Notes under the pieces: model-generated
Told to the model about the DNA's origin: nothing
What the model saw: the letters and a program-made list of their open reading frames with translations, nothing else
Database searches by the model: none
Part shown: positions 1 to 4,295 of the stretch, one piece after another
How positions within the stretch are numbered: position 1 is the first letter of the stretch
Layout: the number at the start of each line of letters is the position of its first letter
Assembly: GCA_016929305.1 (NCBI GenBank)
Contig: JAFGJC010000061.1
Location: forward strand, 1 to 5,402
Reading direction: 5' to 3'
DNA length: 5,402 nucleotides
DNA from: a candidate division CSSED10-310 bacterium
GTDB lineage: Bacteria; CSSED10-310; JAFGJC01
Translations under genes and position numbers: made by a program

Positions 1-225
1 CTGAAGGCTTGTCGGGTTTGCGTTTGAGATCATCTTGTGATGCAGATCATAGACTTCTTTACCAAGTGTCCCGGCCTGATTCCCCGGAAATGCAAAAATT
101 TCTACCGATTCGCCTTGCTGTCTGAGAGTTGCCGAGAATATCTCGATCAGAGAACTTTTCCCGATGCCGTCAGCTCCTTCAAAAACAAAAAGCTTACCTC
201 TTGTTTTTTCCGCATGCTCATTCAT
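1..225 (-). CDS. Thymidylate-kinase-like P-loop kinase, 3' part outside window
   Basis: This is the N-terminal 75 residues of a P-loop nucleotide kinase resembling dTMP kinase; the rest lies beyond the left edge. Residues 11-26 form the first beta strand and Walker A loop, reading KLFVFEGADGIGKSSL, with the GxxxxGKS motif at residues 17-24 (Lys23, Ser24). The phrase VFEGADGIGKS is close to the IEGxDGxGKT start typical of Tmk proteins. A second match is FPGNQAGTLGKEVYDL at 46-61, in the position of the TREPGGTxxGExIR or FPRxxGTxxG segment of that family. The arginine usual in that segment is absent, so the substrate may not be plain dTMP. The ATG overlaps the TGA of the upstream TS-like gene as ATGA, and no good Shine-Dalgarno precedes it, which suggests translational coupling. 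The Asp-Arg motif, LID and remaining substrate residues are not visible. Deoxynucleoside or other P-loop kinases are alternatives. Confidence 0.8.
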   Translation of the reverse strand, partial: MNEHAEKTRGKLFVFEGADGIGKSSLIEIFSATLRQQGESVEIFAFPGNQAGTLGKEVYDLHHKMISNANPTSLQ

Positions 226-1055
226 TTCGTCGAACCATCCATAGGATTACTGTTCAATTCAACAAACTGCCGGAGATAATCCGCCAGATCACTGACAGAT
301 TTCTTAGTAGTTCCCAGTTCCGGACACGCGACGAAGCAGGTAAAATTCTCCAGTTCAAGATCCATTGATCTCGCCATGAATGCTCCTAGTTGACATATTC
401 CCAGATAATTACCATATGCCCTGTCGAATATATATTGAGTTGGATAGAAAGCGCTTACGAGAAGTCCCCCTGATTTATCATAGCAGAAACCGATTTGTTG
501 CAGACAAGGAAAACCTCTTTGTGGTTGGCGTGTGTGATCTCTGGCTGGATCAAGGCAAGAAACCTGCATAGCTGATCGTCTGACACCCATGTTTTGACTC
601 TTACGTTCGTTCCAGAACCCGATTATGTGTTCCAACTGGTTGATTCGAACTTTTTCCGAACCTTTGATCCCTTCAAAAGCAATCATACGCTCGAAATATG
701 TCCCGTAACGATTAAGGTGGCTTCGCTTTTTCAGACGAGGGATCATTCCGTCCAAATACCAGGAGTATATGGATTGACGTGATTCCGGATCTGTTTTATA
801 AGGTCGTCTAACGGGGAAAATCGTTGCAGCAGTCTCATCAATAGAGCACTTATGTTTCTCGTGTCCGGCGAGAGCAGCATCCAATGCCCGCCTTACCTCA
901 CTGCTTTCTACTGGACAATTGTCTTCAAATCCTTGAATTGATATACAAAATGGATAATGAATGCTGCCACCTCCGTCATACACCGCCAGAAACGCTTTGG
1001 CCCAAACAACAGAAAGATTTCTTCCTTCAATGATCAAGGGTGAGTTAATCTTCAT
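222..1055 (-). CDS. Divergent thymidylate-synthase-fold protein (277 aa)
   Basis: The C-terminal two thirds follow thymidylate synthase (TS). RYG at residues 116-118 matches the YGxxxR segment. NQL at 139-141 stands where DQ is usual. RR at 159-160 and DP at 169-170 match the SRR...NP region. GFPC at 181-184 places Cys184 on the catalytic cysteine of the PPCH motif. NYLGICQLGAFMA at 216-228 aligns with NIASYALLxxMMA, so Asn216 matches the pyrimidine-binding Asn. TS uses the cysteine to activate C5 of a pyrimidine nucleotide. Several canonical residues differ: His after Cys is Leu185, and the QRSxD phosphate-binding motif is replaced by YPTQY (204-208). The GDxHxY segment is not recognisable either. 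Ordinary ThyA activity is therefore doubtful; a TS relative acting on another pyrimidine, or a non-catalytic homologue, is possible. An upstream in-frame ATG at 1094 exists, but ATG 1055 has GGAGG six bases before it. It overlaps the peptidase gene by 11 nt and the kinase gene by 4 nt. Confidence 0.78.
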   Translation of the reverse strand: MKINSPLIIEGRNLSVVWAKAFLAVYDGGGSIHYPFCISIQGFEDNCPVESSEVRRALDAALAGHEKHKCSIDETAATIFPVRRPYKTDPESRQSIYSWYLDGMIPRLKKRSHLNRYGTYFERMIAFEGIKGSEKVRINQLEHIIGFWNERKSQNMGVRRSAMQVSCLDPARDHTRQPQRGFPCLQQIGFCYDKSGGLLVSAFYPTQYIFDRAYGNYLGICQLGAFMARSMDLELENFTCFVACPELGTTKKSVSDLADYLRQFVELNSNPMDGSTK

Positions 1056-1902
1056 CACAATCCTCCAGATGGCGATATACTGACCGCCCTTCAAATCCCA
1101 TTTTTGAGATCCGTATGTAACTCGACCAATTCGGTTCGCACGAAATCCGTGTTATTCCAGGTTCTCTAGCGACCATCCGAATCCCGTTCGGGAATTCGTT
1201 CACCACCGTAAGTATTTCTTTATCCAGTTTGGATCCATGCGGTACAATAGCCGAGTCACCGACCCGCAGGTCGATAGCAATATCTCTCCAGGCGAGGTCG
1301 GCTATTACTAAGTGTCCATCTGACTGGCTACCAAAAATTTCAAAACGAATTTTCTGTGGTGTCCATTTCAACAACTCTTCTGCTTTTGCTCGGGATATCA
1401 GTTGAACCGAATACTGCATGTGACGGATCAAGGATTGGTATCCCATTCCGAATTGATTAGAAATACTGAATATTTGTACCGGTGTACAGTTTTGAATTTC
1501 CCATTTTCTTATTTGGAACGCTGCTTTTACCGCCCATGGGGTTGCCAGAAAATAACCTGCGAAAACATTGGCGATGTGATCCTCCTGGTCTAAAGAGTTA
1601 CCTAGTTCGAGCGATTCAAGGTCTTCCAATTTAGATCCATGACCGAAGTACCAGTGTCCGAGTTCGTGACTGCACGCGAAAGCCTGTCTTCCTTGTGGCC
1701 GTAAGGATGGAACAAGAATGGTCTGTTTCGATCTCGAGTACATACCTTCAAAACTGCTACCGCCCAGAAAACGAACTTCAAGCCCCAGTCGTTCGGCAGC
1801 ATCAAAAACGCATACGAATTGGGAATACCCGAGATTCAACATTTTCCGAACTTCTAATGCTCCTCTCAGTCCTTCTCGCGCTGCAATCTGCCGGTTATTC
1901 AT
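1045..1902 (-). CDS. ImmA/IrrE-type zinc metallopeptidase (285 aa)
   Basis: The zinc-binding motif HELGH is at residues 79-83 within FACSHELGHWYFGHG, which is typical of the ImmA/IrrE (COG2856-like) family. Glu80 would be the catalytic base, with His79 and His83 as ligands. A second family segment, HIANVFAGYFLATP at 109-122, matches the ExxANxFAxxLLxP helix. The usual acidic residue directly before AN is Ile110, so the third ligand may be Asp108, Glu107 or His109. Residues 28-65 look like the usual N-terminal region (FDAAERLGLEVRFL, then a strand leading to ILVPS). About 90 residues beyond the peptidase core (roughly 190-285) form a mostly beta C-terminal domain that I do not recognise. Members of this family cleave or inactivate a partner XRE repressor to derepress linked genes. 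The XRE gene lies immediately upstream and overlaps by ATGA, so it is the likely substrate (inference). No strong Shine-Dalgarno is visible, so translation is probably coupled. Confidence 0.9.
   Translation of the reverse strand: MNNRQIAAREGLRGALEVRKMLNLGYSQFVCVFDAAERLGLEVRFLGGSSFEGMYSRSKQTILVPSLRPQGRQAFACSHELGHWYFGHGSKLEDLESLELGNSLDQEDHIANVFAGYFLATPWAVKAAFQIRKWEIQNCTPVQIFSISNQFGMGYQSLIRHMQYSVQLISRAKAEELLKWTPQKIRFEIFGSQSDGHLVIADLAWRDIAIDLRVGDSAIVPHGSKLDKEILTVVNEFPNGIRMVAREPGITRISCEPNWSSYIRISKMGFEGRSVYRHLEDCDED
1062..1066 (-). promoter_or_regulatory. Shine-Dalgarno that decides the TS-like start
   Basis: GGAGG on the minus strand lies six bases upstream of the ATG at 1055, inside the end of the peptidase gene. 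The in-frame ATG at 1094 would add 13 residues (MKGGQYIAIWRIV) that overlap the peptidase reading frame and look unlike a TS N terminus. The later start is preferred. Confidence 0.7.
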
Positions 1903-2243
1903 TTTGGGGAGCCCCCAGCGTTTCTTAGAGTTTTCAAGAGGTTCATGATTTTGTCTAAATCTTCTGGTTTCAGTTTATTCAATTCTCTTGCGGCTAATTC
2001 GATTGCGGGATCGTAATCCTCAGGTGTATCATCGGTTAGCCAACTTACTGAAACCCCATATACCCCTGCGAATTTTGGTAATTCGTCAGCAGAAATCCTA
2101 CGCCTCCCTGCTTCCATTTCGGTGATGGTTGGTCGGTTATAACCAAGCAACCTGGCAACTTGCCCTTGAGATAAACCCGCATTCTCACGGGCAGCTCGCA
2201 ACCTTGTTGCAATATCTTTTCTGTATTTTTCAGCTTTATCCAT
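1899..2243 (-). CDS. XRE-family (Cro/CI-type) transcriptional repressor (114 aa)
   Basis: This is a small cytoplasmic DNA-binding protein. The HTH_XRE domain spans about residues 10-67. It shows RLRAARENAGLSQGQVARLL as helices 1-2, GYNRPTITEMEAGRRRIS as the recognition helix and following turn (34-51), and ELPKFAGVYGVSVSWL as helices 4-5. Residues 78-114 form a charged helical tail (IELAARELNKLKPEDLDKIM), probably for dimerisation. The start ATG at 2243 follows AAAGGA with a suitable spacing and overlaps the end of the ACP-like gene by 8 nt. It overlaps the ImmA/IrrE gene by 4 nt, the usual arrangement of a repressor and its cognate peptidase. The palindromic operator upstream of the operon is the obvious candidate binding site, implying autoregulation of all five genes. 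The HTH assignment is secure; target and inducing signal are inference. Confidence 0.93.
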   Translation of the reverse strand: MDKAEKYRKDIATRLRAARENAGLSQGQVARLLGYNRPTITEMEAGRRRISADELPKFAGVYGVSVSWLTDDTPEDYDPAIELAARELNKLKPEDLDKIMNLLKTLRNAGGSPK

Positions 2244-2532
2244 GTTTTTTATCCTTTGCAGTTTGAGTTAGCAAAAAAACCGTATCAACAATCTCAGATA
2301 AACATCTTGATTTTCTCTGTTCATCATCGACAAATGGATTTACACCAAGTGGAATTTGAAACCCGAGTTTCTCACTCATGCTGCATGCACAAGCGACTCC
2401 ATCTATACTCTTCAAACCTAAATTCCTTATTGGGTCTGTCGAATCAACGATTTCAATAGTGTTACATTCCGGATCTATTTCCCTGAGGAAGTCTATTATC
2501 CACTGCCTGATCCTTTCTTTTGTGTTTTCCAT
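2236..2532 (-). CDS. Acyl-carrier-protein-like small protein (98 aa)
   Basis: First gene of the minus-strand operon. The layout is that of a carrier protein: helix 1 (residues 4-17, TKERIRQWIIDFLR), a loop with DPIRNLGLKSIDGVA at 33-47, helix 2 (about 43-56) and a final helix around 77-91. The GLKSIDG motif matches the GxDSLxx motif of acyl and peptidyl carrier proteins, putting Ser42 at the 4'-phosphopantetheine attachment site. SMSEKLGFQIP (51-61) matches the ELVMALEEEFGIEIP stretch of ACP. Differences from fatty-acid ACP are Lys instead of Asp before the serine, five cysteines and a basic C terminus (KDKKHG), so a specialised role is likely. No ketosynthase, adenylation or phosphopantetheinyl transferase gene is in view. 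A GTG six bases upstream is in frame, but it lies within the Shine-Dalgarno AAGGAGGTG, so ATG 2532 is chosen. It overlaps the XRE gene by 8 nt. An ACP-fold protein without a prosthetic group is the main alternative. Confidence 0.7.
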   Translation of the reverse strand: MENTKERIRQWIIDFLREIDPECNTIEIVDSTDPIRNLGLKSIDGVACACSMSEKLGFQIPLGVNPFVDDEQRKSRCLSEIVDTVFLLTQTAKDKKHG

Positions 2533-2535
2533 TTT

Positions 2536-2544
2536 CACCTCCTT
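2536..2544 (-). promoter_or_regulatory. Strong Shine-Dalgarno of the operon's first gene
   Basis: AAGGAGGTG on the minus strand is followed after three bases by ATG at 2532, an optimal spacing from the GGAGG core. It excludes the in-frame GTG at 2538, which is part of this site. It is the strongest ribosome site of the five-gene operon. Confidence 0.8.
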
Positions 2545-2553
2545 CAGGTAAAT

Positions 2554-2581
2554 GGTAAGAATTTCTTACCACACGTAAGAA
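2554..2581. promoter_or_regulatory. Palindromic operator, likely XRE repressor site
   Basis: GGTAAGAA and TTCTTACC (2554-2561 and 2563-2570) form a perfect 8-bp inverted repeat around one base. A third half-site, GTAAGAA, follows at 2575-2581, exactly 20 bp from the first GTAAGAA (2555-2561), about two helical turns. The middle half-site TTCTTAC (2563-2569) can therefore pair with either flank. Two-fold sites of this size overlapping a promoter are typical operators for XRE dimers. Binding by the XRE protein encoded here is inference. Confidence 0.65.
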
Positions 2582-2592
2582 GGCGGTGTCAA
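2563..2592 (-). promoter_or_regulatory. Candidate sigma70 promoter of the five-gene operon
   Basis: On the minus strand a perfect -35 box, TTGACA, lies at 2587-2592. After 18 bp comes TAAGAA (2563-2568), preceded by TGG, which makes a possible extended -10 of weak quality. The operator palindrome covers the -10 and the third half-site lies in the spacer, so a bound repressor would block RNA polymerase. The -35 is convincing; the -10 is less so. Confidence 0.45.
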
Positions 2593-2653
2593 GAAAATTT
2601 TTAACGATTACCCGAGGTGGTCAATTTCCTAATTATTGCCAACGTCTCCCGAA

Positions 2654-2668
2654 CTGATCTTTGATCAG
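2654..2668. repeat. Short perfect inverted repeat CTGATC-TTT-GATCAG
   Basis: Six-base perfect arms flank three T residues. There is no following T-run on either strand, so it is not an intrinsic terminator. It could be a small protein-binding dyad or chance. It lies about 60 bp outside the TTGACA box of the left operon. Confidence 0.35.
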
Positions 2669-2670
2669 AT

Positions 2671-2799
2671 TTGAAAGAAACTATTCCTGGGATCTATCCA
2701 GTCATTGGAGAAAGACTGAAGGGATTGGAATCTATTGTAAAAGACATGGCTGTTCAATTATCAGAACCTGATCAACAAATTGATTCAGAAGAAAAATAG
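2671..2799 (+). other. Possible 42-aa ORF or relic of a longer gene
   Basis: Read from a TTG at 2671, this frame encodes a 42-residue peptide ending in TAG at 2797-2799. It contains IPGIYPVIGERLKGLESIVK and an acidic tail (EPDQQIDSEEK). The composition is protein-like, with amphipathic helical character. No Shine-Dalgarno precedes the TTG. In the same frame, an open stretch of 19 codons from 2605 (RLPEVVNFLIIANVSRTDL) is separated from it only by a TGA at 2662-2664. This looks like the tail of a longer gene decayed by a nonsense mutation and loss of its 5' part, but no family is recognised. It could equally be chance. Confidence 0.25.
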
Positions 2800-2848
2800 T
2801 CCTTGCTGCACAAAACAGGGCCGCTAAATCGTCTTATATAATGGAACC

Positions 2849-2877
2849 TTGACTTTGGATTTGGGCTTCTCGATAAT
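2849..2877 (+). promoter_or_regulatory. Sigma70-like promoter for the rightward gene pair
   Basis: TTGACT at 2849-2854 and GATAAT at 2872-2877 are separated by exactly 17 bp, each one base from consensus. Transcription would start near 2884, leaving a leader of about 50 bases before the ATG at 2934. No operator-like dyad overlaps it, so the pair may be expressed constitutively. Confidence 0.6.
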
Positions 2878-2933
2878 AAACTGCAAATGTAAACATCAAG
2901 ATCAATCCCAAGGCACAAAAGGGAGATGAGGAA

Positions 2934-4283
2934 ATGATTGAAATAAGTTACAAAAAATTTGGATTCCTGGCCCCATCTATAATCTGCATTTTCTTATTTT
3001 TGTTCTGCAATGCTGTCATTAGTTCAGGCGATGTAGTCAGCTCGATCGAGCTGAAACTTCTGTGGGAAAGAAAAGTCGACTTCGACTATGATGTTATTTC
3101 AATATCACCAGATTTCGGTCGATTTATTGCATCTGGGATAATCTCAGATAATCAAGATAAGTACGTATTACTCGACTCAAGATGTCAGAAAAAAGAAGAA
3201 CTCGTGTCGTCAAAATTGAGTGCTATTAGTGATTCGGAGGATTCACTTGAACACCAAGAAAACTCAATTGAAAAAAAGGAAAGAACTCTCCCATCATTGA
3301 TGGCAGAAGTTGATAGCAGAATCGTTTATTCAGAAAATATTCAATACATTGGTATTTTCCAAACTTATTTCGACAAAGATTCCGGGAAATTCGGACGAAG
3401 ATTTAGGTTCTTTGAGTTAGGACCTGACTGCGCAAGAGAAAAGTTATGGGAGGTAGATCCGATTTGTTCGAGTATGCATGACAAAAAAAGTTCTTTAGAT
3501 ACTACAAAATCTAAGGATTGCTGCTTTGATGACGGCAAAATTGCTGACAATGGAAATGTAATGCTTATCGCTGGAGGCGATAGAGATGGGAAAGCCAATA
3601 GACTGGCTATCTACAACAAAAGTGGCGCGATCATAGAAGAAATTGGTGATTGCTCTCAACCACTGCCTCCGCTTGGATTTTCAATGAATAAATTCGGGGG
3701 ATTTAAGTTCAGCGACTGGAAATCAGATAGTTTAGGTGTAACGACCCGGTATTTTGATCCCGATGGTGTAGAGATTGCAGAAAATGCCTTCCGGTTGAAT
3801 TCAGAACCATTCGATATCACCGCAATGCCCTTCTGGACACGATCTCAAAAAGACGGCATCATAAGCTCCCATTATTTCGTTGCCGAAGGAGAAAAAAAGG
3901 TCCTCTATATCAAAGCCGAAAGCTTTTCTGGGCAGTATCTCAATCTATATAGTCTGGATAGAGCAGAACAGGTTTGGTCAATCGAGAACAAAAGAAAGGG
4001 TTATGAATTCACCAGTATCAGTGCAACTAACTCCGGTGATCTATTCCTGGTCGTTGGAAAATTGAAGTGGGACAGAAAAAAATGGGATCTAGATACCTAT
4101 CAAAACAAACTTACGACTAATCCCTTGGAATTAATCTTTGTTAATGGAATAGGTGAAGTAATTCATCGTGTTGATACTTTCCCAGGTGCTGATTCGGTAA
4201 AGTTGTCATCTGATGGTAAAAAGCTCTTCCTTCATGACTCGTTTGGCAATTTTAAAATGTACAGTATTGAATCGTCACGGTAG
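2934..4283 (+). CDS. Exported hypothetical protein with propeller-like beta repeats (449 aa)
   Basis: I do not recognise the family. Residues 1-31 look like a Sec signal peptide: a lysine-containing n-region (ISYKK), a hydrophobic core (FLAPSIICIFLFLF) and a polar stretch (CNAVISSG). There is no clean lipobox, so secretion or periplasmic location is more likely than lipidation. The mature protein has scattered strand-turn motifs of the beta-propeller type: ISISPDFGRFIASG (55-68), IADNGNVMLIAGG in the middle, SISATNSGDLFLVVG near residue 365 and LSSDGKKLFLHDSFGN near the C terminus. A charged, low-complexity insert occupies about 84-126 and may be a loop or short coiled coil. No catalytic motif is visible. 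ATG 2934 follows GGGAG at a normal spacing. The M23 peptidase gene starts 12 bp after the stop, so the two are probably co-transcribed and may act together outside the cytoplasm. A WD40/YVTN-like propeller scaffold is the best structural guess. Confidence 0.75.
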   Translation: MIEISYKKFGFLAPSIICIFLFLFCNAVISSGDVVSSIELKLLWERKVDFDYDVISISPDFGRFIASGIISDNQDKYVLLDSRCQKKEELVSSKLSAISDSEDSLEHQENSIEKKERTLPSLMAEVDSRIVYSENIQYIGIFQTYFDKDSGKFGRRFRFFELGPDCAREKLWEVDPICSSMHDKKSSLDTTKSKDCCFDDGKIADNGNVMLIAGGDRDGKANRLAIYNKSGAIIEEIGDCSQPLPPLGFSMNKFGGFKFSDWKSDSLGVTTRYFDPDGVEIAENAFRLNSEPFDITAMPFWTRSQKDGIISSHYFVAEGEKKVLYIKAESFSGQYLNLYSLDRAEQVWSIENKRKGYEFTSISATNSGDLFLVVGKLKWDRKKWDLDTYQNKLTTNPLELIFVNGIGEVIHRVDTFPGADSVKLSSDGKKLFLHDSFGNFKMYSIESSR

Positions 4284-4295
4284 AGGGTACGGACA

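Larger units (their letters stand above)
2533..2933. other. Divergent intergenic region, 401 bp
   Basis: No secure gene lies between the divergent starts at 2532 and 2934. The left end holds the operator and promoter of the minus-strand operon. The centre holds a 6-bp hairpin and a short reading frame with coding-like composition. The right end holds the promoter of the plus-strand pair. No intrinsic terminator, tRNA or insertion-sequence end was seen. Confidence 0.6.

Noticed and set aside
37..571. Plus-strand ORFs at 37-279, 129-368 and 380-571
   Set aside because: They lie antisense to the kinase-like and TS-like genes, have no ribosome site or recognisable motifs, and read as shadows.
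1056..1094. Longer 290-aa start for the TS-like protein
   Set aside because: It increases overlap with the peptidase gene to 50 nt and ignores the GGAGG placed six bases before ATG 1055.
2533..2538. In-frame GTG start giving a 100-aa ACP-like protein
   Set aside because: The GTG is part of the Shine-Dalgarno AAGGAGGTG; the ATG at 2532 has correct spacing.
2654..2668. Intrinsic terminator
   Set aside because: The stem is only 6 bp and no U-run follows on either strand.
2837..2842. Perfect TATAAT on the plus strand
   Set aside because: No -35-like hexamer lies 16-18 bp upstream (the bases there are A-rich with no TTG). The TTGACT/GATAAT pair just downstream is a better promoter.
2950..3030. 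Lipoprotein signal in the 449-aa exported protein
   Set aside because: The Cys at residue 25 is preceded by LFLF, which does not fit the L-[AS]-[GA]-C lipobox; a plain Sec signal fits better.
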